DNA from: JAKFWI01 sp031399165
Lineage (GTDB): Bacteria; Pseudomonadota; Alphaproteobacteria; Caulobacterales; Aquidulcibacteraceae
Direction: 5' to 3'
Assembly (NCBI GenBank): GCA_031399165.1
Contig: JANNOO010000046.1
Coordinates: forward strand, 1-64,000
DNA: 64,000 nt
Shown here: one piece after another, positions 51,012 to 58,455 of the stretch
Position numbering within the stretch: position 1 is the stretch's first letter
Layout: the number at the start of each line of letters is the position of its first letter
The notes under the pieces: generated by a model
Told to the model about the DNA's origin: nothing
Seen by the model: the letters and a program-made list of their open reading frames with translations, nothing else
Databases searched by the model: none
Translations under genes and position numbers: made by a program

Positions 51012-51548
51012 GTGAGCGTCAGGGACATTCCGCCGGGCCGTAATCCGCCGCATGAGGTCAATGCGTTCATCGAAATTCCGGCCGGCGGTCTGCCGGTGAA
51101 GTATGAGCTGGACCCGTCGTCATCGATCCTGTTCGTTGATCGCTTCCTGCACACGTCCATGCTCTACCCGTCGAATTACGGGTTCATTCCCAACACGCTC
51201 GGCGAGGATGGCGACACGCTGGATATTCTGGTGGTGACGCCGATGCCGGTCGTGCCCGGCTGCGTGATCCGCGCGCGGCCCGTAGGCGTGCTGCTGATGA
51301 GCGATGAGAAGGGCGTCGATGAAAAAATCCTCGCCGTGCCGGTCGATGCGCTCAATCCGTTCTACAAGGACGTAAAGACGCACGCCGACCTGCCACCGCT
51401 GCTGCTGGAGCAAATCACGCACTTCTTCACCCACTACAAGGATCTCGAGCCGGGCAAGAGCGCCAGCGTCGGCGAATGGTCCACGCTCGAAGTAGCGCAC
51501 GAGCGGGTGATGCAATCCATCGAGCGCAAATGGCGCGACTTTAAATAA
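51012..51548 (+). CDS. ppa: Inorganic pyrophosphatase (family I)
   Basis: 178 aa, GTG start with CAGGAGAG upstream. EIPAGGLPVKYELDPSS, YPSNYGFIPNTLGEDGDTLDILV (parts: YPSNYGFIPNT, EDGDTLDILV), and KKHAQLP-like KTHADLPPLL are family signatures, with the active-site acids in EDGDTLD. It hydrolyses pyrophosphate, pulling polymer synthesis forward. Confidence 0.96.
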   Translation: MSVRDIPPGRNPPHEVNAFIEIPAGGLPVKYELDPSSSILFVDRFLHTSMLYPSNYGFIPNTLGEDGDTLDILVVTPMPVVPGCVIRARPVGVLLMSDEKGVDEKILAVPVDALNPFYKDVKTHADLPPLLLEQITHFFTHYKDLEPGKSASVGEWSTLEVAHERVMQSIERKWRDFK

Positions 51549-51561
51549 ACCCGATGCGGGT

Positions 51562-51608
51562 GGTCTGCCCGGACTACGGAGCAAAGCCGGCAGACCGGCA
51601 TTTTATTT
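51562..51608 (+). terminator. Terminator after ppa
   Basis: GGTCTGCC (51562-51569) pairs with GGCAGACC (51589-51596), extended by CGG/CCG, and is followed by GGCATTTTATTT. A standard intrinsic terminator just past the ppa stop. Confidence 0.75.
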
Positions 51609-51684
51609 CTCCGGCCGCTCGGTCAGTATGGGGCCGGCGCGGGCCGTGAACGAATTAGGAACCGAATCGCGCTAGGAGCGTCCC

Positions 51685-52737
51685 ATGGCCGATTCCGCCG
51701 CCAATTCCCAGGAACGCATCTTGTCCGCCGCTCCCCAAGCCGGTGAGGGTGAAGGCCGCGCCCTGCGGCCGACCGGCTTCGCCGAATTCACCGGGCAGGG
51801 GCCTGCGAAAGCCAACCTTCAGGTGTTCGTCGATGGCGCCCGCGCGCGCGGCGAGGCGATGGACCATGTGCTGTTGTTCGGCCCGCCGGGCCTCGGCAAA
51901 ACCACTTTGGCGCAGATTATCGCGCGCGAGCTGGGCGTCGGGTTTCGCTCCACGTCCGGCCCGGTGATCGCCAAGGCCGGCGATCTGGCGGCGCTGCTGA
52001 CCAATCTCGAACCGCGCGACGTGCTCTTCATTGACGTAATTCATCGCCTCGCGCCGGCGGTGGAGGAAATCCTCTATCCCGCGATGGAGGATTATGCGCT
52101 CGACCTGATCATCGGCGAGGGGCCGAGCGCGCGCAGCGTGAAGATTGATCTGTCGCCGTTCACACTCGTCGGCGCCACCACGCGTGCAGGCCTGCTCGGC
52201 ACGCCCTTGCGCGATCGCTTCGGCATTCCGGTGCGCCTCGAGTTCTATAATGCCGAAGAACTGACCAGCATCGTTGTGCGCGCGGGCGAAAAGCTCGGCG
52301 CGCCGATGACCAAGGATGGCGCGATGGAAATCGCCAAGCGCGCCCGCGGCACGCCGCGTGTGGCGGTGCGTCTCCTGCGCCGCGTGCGCGACTTCGCAGA
52401 CAGCAGCGGCGGCGAAATTACCGCGAAACTCGCCGATGGCGCGCTGAAGCGCCTCGACGTCGATAGCGACGGCCTCGACCTGCTCGACCGGCGCTATCTC
52501 TCCTCGCTGATCGACATGTATGGCGGCGGCCCCGTTGGCGTCGACACGCTGGCCGCGGCTTTGTCCGAAGCGCGCGACGCGATCGAAGACATCATCGAGC
52601 CCTATCTGATGCAGCAAGGCTTCATCATGCGCACCCCGAGAGGGCGGATGGCGTGCGCTAAGGCTTATGAGCGGCTCGGGAAAAAAGCGCCGCCGGTGAG
52701 CGTGCAGCAGGCGGGGCTGTTTGAGGGGGATGAATAG
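51685..52737 (+). CDS. ruvB: RuvB branch-migration ATPase with Walker B Glu replaced by Val
   Basis: 350 aa, full-length. AAA+ motor of Holliday-junction migration. Walker A GPPGLGKTTLA, sensor 1 GATTRAGLL, arginine finger PLRDRFG and the winged-helix C-domain (EPYLMQQGFIMRTPRGR) are all intact. The Walker B is FIDVIHRL at residues 115-122, where the family has FIDEIHRL: Val118 replaces the Glu that polarises the attacking water. The codon is GTA (52036-52038), one base from GAA. ATP binding may remain but hydrolysis should fail; see findings. Good TAGGAG ribosome site. Confidence 0.93.
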   Translation: MADSAANSQERILSAAPQAGEGEGRALRPTGFAEFTGQGPAKANLQVFVDGARARGEAMDHVLLFGPPGLGKTTLAQIIARELGVGFRSTSGPVIAKAGDLAALLTNLEPRDVLFIDVIHRLAPAVEEILYPAMEDYALDLIIGEGPSARSVKIDLSPFTLVGATTRAGLLGTPLRDRFGIPVRLEFYNAEELTSIVVRAGEKLGAPMTKDGAMEIAKRARGTPRVAVRLLRRVRDFADSSGGEITAKLADGALKRLDVDSDGLDLLDRRYLSSLIDMYGGGPVGVDTLAAALSEARDAIEDIIEPYLMQQGFIMRTPRGRMACAKAYERLGKKAPPVSVQQAGLFEGDE

Positions 52738-52775
52738 GCGTTCTCAACCGGGCTATGACGGCCTAATATTTCCCC

Positions 52776-53006
52776 ATGACCGATCTCACCATTGCGCTCG
52801 ATGCAGCTACGGACTCGGCCCCTGAGCGGGTCGCTGAAGCCGCCAACAAGCCGAAAGCCGAGGTGGCCGCTGAAGCGCTGGCTTCATACCTGCGAGACCA
52901 GGCTGATCTGGAGGCTATGGTGCAGGAGGCGCGTGACGATTTCGCGGCCGGCCGCACCTTCACCTCGGATCAGATCGCCGAGAGCACGCGCGAGACGCTT
53001 TCATAA
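52776..53006 (+). CDS. Ribbon-helix-helix antitoxin-like protein, orphan
   Basis: 76 aa. N-terminal beta strand and two helices as in RHH proteins (LTIALDAATDSAPERVAEAANK, parts: ATDSAPERVAEAANKPKAEV, AAEALASYLRDQADL). A C-terminal toxin-binding tail (ARDDFAAGRTFTSDQIAES) fits a ParD-like antitoxin. It is a distant paralogue of the 53995-54231 protein. No toxin gene follows directly; the next gene is a HEPN protein. Confidence 0.75.
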   Translation: MTDLTIALDAATDSAPERVAEAANKPKAEVAAEALASYLRDQADLEAMVQEARDDFAAGRTFTSDQIAESTRETLS

Positions 53007-53119
53007 ACCTCATCAAACGAAGTGCTGCCGGCAAGCGTGAAGGAAATTTGCTTGTTTGAAGGGGGAATGCTCTGACAACAACTAACCAGTGGCCGGCAAA
53101 CCTTGACGCCTCGGCGCGC

Positions 53120-53755
53120 GTGGCTCGCGCACATGATCTAATTTCACACTTGATTGACGAGTTGCGAACACTGATCGCAATCAGTGAGGCCAATCGACAT
53201 GTCATTTACAGTCCAGTCCTGGCATCACAAATCCCCCGATCCTATGCTGCAAACGCCTTTAATCTCTTCCAAGCTGTGTCTTTAAACTACGAGATTTTGC
53301 GAGCCTGCTCTCTTTGGGATTCTCCGAGCAAAGATCGCGCAAGCATACCGACGGTAATTAAACTGATCGACGATGGCGCATGTCTGTACGTGATTGAAAA
53401 GAACCTCAGTGATGGCAAGGCACGAACAACGCCTTATGCACTCGGGCATATGAAAGTCCTTCAGCATGCGATTGCGGTTGCGCGGAAAGTAGAGCAATCA
53501 AAATTCAGAACATCGCTATTTGAATTTCGAAATGCGCAGTTAGCGCACTCGCTGTTGTTTGAGAAACAGGCGGCGCCTGCCCGCCTTCCGAAATATGGAT
53601 ACGAGCGTCGTCTTTTGAGGGCGTCAGTTGCAATTGTAGAGCGATTGAATAACGGAGTCCGCAACTCCGGCTTTGCGTTTCAGATGGCTTTTGAACAAAG
53701 TCAGCGAAACGCTGCAGCGCTTTGGAAAGGATGCAAATTCGAGGTTCTTGAGTAG
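53120..53755 (+). CDS. HEPN (AbiU2-like) domain protein
   Basis: 211 aa. SLNYEILRACSLWDSPSKD, then ASIPTVIKLIDDGACLYVI and FEFRNAQLAHSLLFEKQ: the last holds the HEPN RNase Rx4-6H motif (RNAQLAH). Matches the AbiU2-like HEPN group, which is linked to abortive-infection systems. Lower GC than its neighbours. Start weak: GTG 53120, or CTG 53072 with AAGGGGG before it; an ATG at 53067 is out of frame. Confidence 0.78.
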   Translation: MARAHDLISHLIDELRTLIAISEANRHVIYSPVLASQIPRSYAANAFNLFQAVSLNYEILRACSLWDSPSKDRASIPTVIKLIDDGACLYVIEKNLSDGKARTTPYALGHMKVLQHAIAVARKVEQSKFRTSLFEFRNAQLAHSLLFEKQAAPARLPKYGYERRLLRASVAIVERLNNGVRNSGFAFQMAFEQSQRNAAALWKGCKFEVLE

Positions 53756-53767
53756 ATCTATTAGTTG

Positions 53768-53896
53768 CGTCATTCTGGACGCGCGGAGCGCGATCCGGAA
53801 TCCCGGCGCGGCCGTCAGGCCGCTTTCGACACGGGTAAAAGCGCCTTCGGCGCTGGCGGGATTCCGGGTTCGGCCTGCGGCCGCCCCGGAATGACG
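53768..53896. repeat. 129-bp palindromic element with CGTCATTC...GAATGACG ends
   Basis: Imperfect ~38-bp terminal inverted repeats (CGTCATTCTGGACGCGC... and its complement ending CCCCGGAATGACG), with a smaller hairpin in the centre (GCGCCTTCGGCGC). Resembles small non-autonomous palindromic repeats of alphaproteobacterial genomes. It lies between the HEPN and the second antitoxin gene. Confidence 0.75.
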
Positions 53897-53994
53897 GCTT
53901 AAATACGTGCTCGGCCCCGGACAAACGCTGCGGGTTTTCAGAATACGCGGCACCCAAATTTGTTCGGCTGGACGGAATAGGGTATTCTGGGACC

Positions 53995-54231
53995 ATGAAC
54001 GCCATCTCCATCCCCGTCGATGCAGCCACCGAAGAGGCGCTGGACAAGATTGCCGCCGCAACGAAGCGTTCGCGGCAGGATATCGCCGCCGAGGCAGTTG
54101 CCGTGTTCGTTCGCGACGAGGCCGAAATAATCGACTCCATTCTAAAGGCCCAAGCAGAGCTGCGGGCGGGTAAGGGGGTCAGCCATGAGGAAGTCATGGC
54201 GCGCGTTGGAAAGACACTCGCTGGAGAATGA
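53995..54231 (+). CDS. ParD-like ribbon-helix-helix antitoxin
   Basis: 78 aa. MNAISIPVDAATEEALDKIA continues as AATKRSRQDIAAEAVAVFVR, the RHH DNA-binding fold, and a C-terminal tail (LRAGKGVSHEEVMARVGK) that should wrap the toxin. Its stop overlaps the parE start (ATGA), the usual coupling in type II toxin-antitoxin loci. Confidence 0.88.
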   Translation: MNAISIPVDAATEEALDKIAAATKRSRQDIAAEAVAVFVRDEAEIIDSILKAQAELRAGKGVSHEEVMARVGKTLAGE

Positions 54232-54520
54232 CCGCGCGGATCGTCACGTGGGCGCCAAGCGCCGCGAACGATTTCGAGGACACGGTCCGATATCTGAAGC
54301 AGCGATCTCCGGAGGGCGCGCGTAAATTCGCGGATGCCATACACAAAACAATCGCAGGCCTGGCGCAACGAATACTGGCCGGCCGGGCCGCGTTGGCGGC
54401 GTCTTCGAGAAATCCATACCGCGCCACCCTCACGTAATTACCTTTGCGTACGCGTCGGACACGGAAGAACTGCAAATTCTCCGCATCATCCACACGGCGC
54501 GCGATTGGCCCGGGGCTGGC
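54228..54520 (+). pseudogene. ParE-family toxin, frameshifted
   Basis: The first frame (54228-54437) encodes the ParE N-terminus (ARIVTWAPSAANDFEDTVRY, FADAIHKTIAGL) and stops early. One frame over, the missing C-terminus continues: NTGRPGRVGGVFEKSIPRHP, then TFAYASDTEELQILRIIHTA, then RDWP, the typical ParE ending. The shift falls near 54361-54372 (GGCCTGGCGCAACG), consistent with loss of one G. The last part runs on in frame toward the APC permease without an early stop. The toxin is therefore probably inactive, unless this is a sequence error. Confidence 0.8.
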
Positions 54521-54727
54521 CAAAAGACTAATGCGCAAATAATCCGGACTAGCTCCGGAATGCCGGGCTCCATCCCTCCCCGTTGGGGGGATCAAGCTCC
54601 TCTCGCAAAGTTTATCGCGAAGACGCCCGCCAAGCTGCTACCAAGCCATGCGATCATGAAACCGGAGCCGAGCCGGGGGTATTGTTCGTCAAGATTTGGG
54701 CGCGGCGCGCTCGGGGGAAGGAGCGGG

Positions 54728-56089
54728 ATGTCCGAAGGAACGGCGCGGGGCCCGCGGGAAACGCTTTCCCTGCTCGATGGGTCGGCGATCATTATCGGCA
54801 TGGTGATCGGCGTCGGCATTTTCGCGACGCCATCGCTGGTCGCCCAAATGGCCGGCGATGGACCAACTTACCTTCTATTGTGGTTGCTTGGCGGCGTGCT
54901 CGCGCTGGTGGGCGCGCTCTGCTACGCCGAACTCGCAACCCGCTTTCCCAATGCGGGCGGTGAATATGCCTTTCTGTCGCGCGCCTATGGCCGGCAGGTC
55001 GGCGTGCTGTTTGCGTGGGCGCGCGGCTCTGTCATTCAAACCGGCGCCATCGCGCTCGTGGCGTTCGTTTATGGCGATTATGCCCAAACCATCGCGCCGC
55101 TCGGCGCCTACGGGCCAGCCATGCACGCCGCGATTATCATCGTCGTATTCACCGCGATAAACATGGCTGGAACCGCGTTCGGCAAAGGAACGCAGCAGAT
55201 TTTCACCACGATCGACATCGCCGCCCTCGCCATGGTGATCGCCGCGGCGCTTGTCTTCACGGCAAACGGCGGCGCGCCGGCGCTGGCCGGGGAGGCGCCG
55301 CCGGTCCCGCGTTATGACACGCTCGGCCTTGCCATGGTATTCGTGCTCCTAACCTTCGGCGGCTGGAATGAGGCCGCGTATATCTCGGCCGAGCTTCGCG
55401 ATGGCCGGCGGAACATGGTGCGCGTGCTGACGCTCTCCATCGTCATCGTTACCGCCATTTATCTTATGGCCGCCTGGTCTTATCTCCATGTTATGGGGCT
55501 CAGCGGTGTGCAGAAGTCGAATGCAATCGCAACCGATGTGACGCGCGTTGTCTTTGGCGCGCAGGGCGCGGTCGTGATGTCGGCCCTGGTTTGCGGCGCG
55601 GCCGTGAGCACGCTGAACGCAACGATTTTCACCGGCGCGCGGGTCTATTATGCCCTCGGGCGCGACCTATCGGGACTTAAATTCTTTGGCATATGGAGTG
55701 GGCAGGGTGAAAATCCGCGCAACGCCTTTCTGCTCCAGGGCGCCATCGCGCTGGCGCTTGTGGCGTGGGGCGCGGTGTCCCGCGATGGTTTCAGGACGAT
55801 GGTTGAATACACATCGCCTGTATTCTGGCTGTTCATGACCCTGACGGGTGTCTCGCTGTTTGTGTTTCGGCGGCGGGCGCCGGAGCGCGGCGCCTATTTC
55901 CGGGTTCCGCTCTATCCTCTCACGCCGCTGGTGTTCATCGGCATGTGCCTTTGGATGCTCTATTCAAGCCTTGTCTATACCGGCGCAGGCGCGCTCGTCG
56001 GCTTTGCCGTGCTGCTGCTCGGATTGCCGCTGGTGTTTCTCAGCCGCGCCCGCGAGCAAGCCTCCGGTCCGGCGGAGATTGCGCAATGA
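54728..56089 (+). CDS. APC-family amino acid permease
   Basis: 453 aa from ATG 54728 (GGGAAGGAGCGGG). Twelve-helix APC transporter: LLDGSAIIIGMVIGVGIFAT is helix 1 with the broken GIG motif; LALVGALCYAELATRFPNAG, GEYAFLSRAYG, and FGGWNEAAYISAELRDGRRN are conserved. Imports amino acids with a proton or by exchange. The upstream frame up to 54560 is not family-like and belongs to the parE remnant. Confidence 0.93.
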   Translation: MSEGTARGPRETLSLLDGSAIIIGMVIGVGIFATPSLVAQMAGDGPTYLLLWLLGGVLALVGALCYAELATRFPNAGGEYAFLSRAYGRQVGVLFAWARGSVIQTGAIALVAFVYGDYAQTIAPLGAYGPAMHAAIIIVVFTAINMAGTAFGKGTQQIFTTIDIAALAMVIAAALVFTANGGAPALAGEAPPVPRYDTLGLAMVFVLLTFGGWNEAAYISAELRDGRRNMVRVLTLSIVIVTAIYLMAAWSYLHVMGLSGVQKSNAIATDVTRVVFGAQGAVVMSALVCGAAVSTLNATIFTGARVYYALGRDLSGLKFFGIWSGQGENPRNAFLLQGAIALALVAWGAVSRDGFRTMVEYTSPVFWLFMTLTGVSLFVFRRRAPERGAYFRVPLYPLTPLVFIGMCLWMLYSSLVYTGAGALVGFAVLLLGLPLVFLSRAREQASGPAEIAQ

Positions 56090-56171
56090 TGTCGTCGCTT
56101 CGATTAATCGCCGGATCGCAAATCTTGTCTGTTGTTCCCGCAGTTTGTCTCTTGAGGAGGAGGTTCCGCTC

Positions 56172-56987
56172 ATGACCCGGTCGTTTTTCAGAACGCTTGC
56201 GCTGTCCTGTGTCGCTGTGATCGTGGCTTGCGAGGCGCCGCTGGCGCAGCAGGCCAAGCCTTATGAGCCCACGGTCGGTCAGCAGGGCAAGGACGTGGTC
56301 TGGGTGCCGACGCCTCAGGCGCTTGTCGATCGCATGCTCGATATGGCGCGCGTAACAGTGGAAGATCATGTCGTCGATCTGGGATCAGGCGATGGCCGCA
56401 CCGTCATCACCGCGGCCAAGCGTGGGGTGCGGGCGCGCGGCATTGAGTACAATCCCGATATGGTGGAATTGTCGAAGAAGAACGCTACGGCAGCCGGTGT
56501 TGGCAATCTCGCCACGTTCGAGCGGGGCGACATTTTCGAAAGCAAGTTCTCCGACGCCACTGTCATAACGCTGTTTCTGCTACCCGATCTGAATTTGCGC
56601 CTGCGCCCGATCCTGCTTGACATGAAGCCGGGTACGCGCGTCGTTTCGAACTCATTCGACATGGGCGATTGGGAGCCGGAGGCGCGGATTCAAGCGCCCA
56701 GCGAGAATTGCACGAGCTATTGCTCGGCGATGCTGTGGATCATACCGGCCAAGGTCGCTGGTGCGTGGCGCTTACCGCAAGGCGAGCTGACGCTCGAACA
56801 GAAATATCAGATGCTGACCGGAACGCTGAAATCCGGAGGCAAGGCAGAGCTTATCAGCGAAGGTAAAATGGACGGCGCCAATATCACGTTCAAGGTCGGT
56901 GATCGCATCTATCGCGGCCGGGTCGAAGGCGGGAAAATGCAGGGCGTATTCGCAACCGAAACGAAGTGGGAGGCGACGCGCCGCTGA
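56172..56987 (+). CDS. Exported SAM-dependent methyltransferase-like protein
   Basis: 271 aa with an N-terminal signal sequence (FFRTLALSCVAVIVACEAPL, lipobox-like VAC). The methyltransferase fold follows: HVVDLGSGDGRTVITAAKRG (motif I), GIEYNPDMVELSKKNATAAG, FERGDIF, and LLPDLNLRLRPILLDMKPG; a beta-rich C-terminal domain of ~80 residues. The motif I/GIEYNP region resembles FAM173-like lysine methyltransferases. SAM is not known to be common in the periplasm, so a methyl-transfer role outside the cytoplasm is doubtful. GAGGAGGAGG ribosome site. Confidence 0.85.
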   Translation: MTRSFFRTLALSCVAVIVACEAPLAQQAKPYEPTVGQQGKDVVWVPTPQALVDRMLDMARVTVEDHVVDLGSGDGRTVITAAKRGVRARGIEYNPDMVELSKKNATAAGVGNLATFERGDIFESKFSDATVITLFLLPDLNLRLRPILLDMKPGTRVVSNSFDMGDWEPEARIQAPSENCTSYCSAMLWIIPAKVAGAWRLPQGELTLEQKYQMLTGTLKSGGKAELISEGKMDGANITFKVGDRIYRGRVEGGKMQGVFATETKWEATRR

Positions 56988-57075
56988 GCGGGCGTTGACC
57001 CAAAATACACCTTGACCGCGCCGCAATTGCGCCGTGAGCCCGGCGCGTCATCGGCCTCAGTTTGGAGGCGGATAA

Positions 57076-57624
57076 ATGCGCGGTGGGAAGGTCGCCAGGT
57101 CATTGCTCGCTCTGGCTGCGCTGGCGGCGCTCGGCGGGTGTGCAACCGTCAGCGCAGCGGAAAAATCGGCGATCGCTGGCGTCGATACCGCCGAAAGCAC
57201 GATCGATTATGGCGGCTTCACCGCGCTGACCGGCGAATTGCGCGATTATCGCGCGGGCCGGCGCGTAAGCCTGGCGCAATTCCAGAAGATGGCGGGTGAG
57301 GGCGATACGCTGATCCTGGATGCGCGCTCAGCTTCGGCGTACGCGCGCGGGCACATCAAGGGCGCGGTCAATCTGCCGTTCACGGATTTCACCGCGCAAG
57401 GTCTGAAAGAAGCGATCGGCGATCCACGCCGCCGTGTGCTGATTTATTGCAACAATAATTTCGCTAACAACGCCCAGCCGGTGATGCTGAAAGCGCCGCC
57501 GCTGGCGCTGAACATCCCAACCTTCATCAATCTGTACGGCTACGGCTATCAGAATATCTACGAGCTGCGCGACGTCGTCGATTTCACTGATCCCAAGGTG
57601 GGTTGGGTCAGCTCGACGCCGTAG
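57076..57624 (+). CDS. Rhodanese-like lipoprotein
   Basis: 182 aa. Lipobox LGGC (ALGGCATVSA). Rhodanese domain: RVSLAQFQKMAGEGDTLILD, ARSASAYARGHIKGAVNLPF and active loop LIYCNNNF with Cys at the position of the sulphur-carrying residue. Periplasmic rhodanese of unknown use. TTTGGAGGCGG ribosome site. Confidence 0.9.
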   Translation: MRGGKVARSLLALAALAALGGCATVSAAEKSAIAGVDTAESTIDYGGFTALTGELRDYRAGRRVSLAQFQKMAGEGDTLILDARSASAYARGHIKGAVNLPFTDFTAQGLKEAIGDPRRRVLIYCNNNFANNAQPVMLKAPPLALNIPTFINLYGYGYQNIYELRDVVDFTDPKVGWVSSTP

Positions 57625-57678
57625 GCGCTGACGTCGCCGCTTCGGACCGCAGGCCCGAGGCGGCGACGCACGCCTAGA

Positions 57679-58407
57679 TCACGGATTAGTCGGCACGAAG
57701 CAATACAGCATGCCGGCGCCGCCGGTGGCTACCAGATTGGCTTGGCTGCAGCCGCGGCTGCCATGCGTCGAGTTCCACGACGAATTGCCGCCGCCCTGCC
57801 GGTCATGGTGACCGACCTGCGCGCTGCCGGGCGCGCCATCCTTGTTGCTCGTCCAGTTCGAGCAGGTCTTGTCTTCGCCAGCCGGGCCGGCGAAGGCGCG
57901 CCCGTCGGGCGTCGTGCCGGTGAGGATGTCGTGCACGTTCGGCATATCGCCAGCGCCGTTGACAAAGTCGCCCTTTTCGTTGAGCGCGAAGCGTTTGCCG
58001 ATCGGCGGGCCGATGCGCGCTTTCTCGATCGTGTCGCCATGCAGTGTGGAACTGTCGCCAATCAACTGACCCTTGGCGTTATACCAGGGGCCAGCGCCGA
58101 TACGGTCGCGCGCATTCACGGCGTTGGCTCCCTGCGTGCTGAGATAAGCGACCCATTTGACGCCGCCGCGCCCCGCCGCCGCGCCAAGCTGCTGGCAGTG
58201 CGCGTCCGCGCCAGCCAGGCCGCCGTAATTGGCGCCGTCGCCCTTTGGCGTGCTGGTTATGAAAAATGTCATCGGCTGCGGCGGGCCAGCGGGCGGGCCG
58301 CCAGCGCGTGCGCCGGGCGGGGCGCCAGCGGGCGCCTGGGCCAGCGCGACGAAAGCGGCGGCGGTGAAAGCGGCGGCTGCGGCGGCGAATAAAAACTTAT
58401 CTCTCAT
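57679..58407 (-). CDS. Secreted lectin-like protein
   Basis: 242 aa. Signal peptide MRDKFLFAAAAAAFTAAAFV, then a Pro/Ala/Gly linker. Body: MTFFITSTPKGDGANYGGLA, DAHCQQLGAA, KWVAYLSTQGANAVNARDRI, GPWYNAKGQLI, DKTCSNWTSN, GHHDRQGGGNSSWNSTHGSR, GCSQANLV and LYCFVPT, with four conserved Cys. Similar secreted domains are often annotated as lectin in alphaproteobacteria and Sphingomonads; binding has not been shown here. Confidence 0.78.
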   Translation of the reverse strand: MRDKFLFAAAAAAFTAAAFVALAQAPAGAPPGARAGGPPAGPPQPMTFFITSTPKGDGANYGGLAGADAHCQQLGAAAGRGGVKWVAYLSTQGANAVNARDRIGAGPWYNAKGQLIGDSSTLHGDTIEKARIGPPIGKRFALNEKGDFVNGAGDMPNVHDILTGTTPDGRAFAGPAGEDKTCSNWTSNKDGAPGSAQVGHHDRQGGGNSSWNSTHGSRGCSQANLVATGGAGMLYCFVPTNP

Positions 58408-58455
58408 GATATCCTCCCGGGAAAACTGACGTGTCCGTCTTGGTTGTCTACGCTG

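Noticed and set aside
51655..52617. 320-aa minus-strand ORF opposite ruvB
   Set aside because: Antisense shadow of RuvB, no similarity.
53768..53896. Rho-independent terminator for the HEPN gene
   Set aside because: No T-run; the long inverted arms with CGTCATTC ends fit a dispersed palindromic element better.
53505..54368. 287-aa minus-strand ORF over the HEPN end, palindrome and antitoxin
   Set aside because: Runs through the palindromic repeat and opposite recognised genes; no family pattern.
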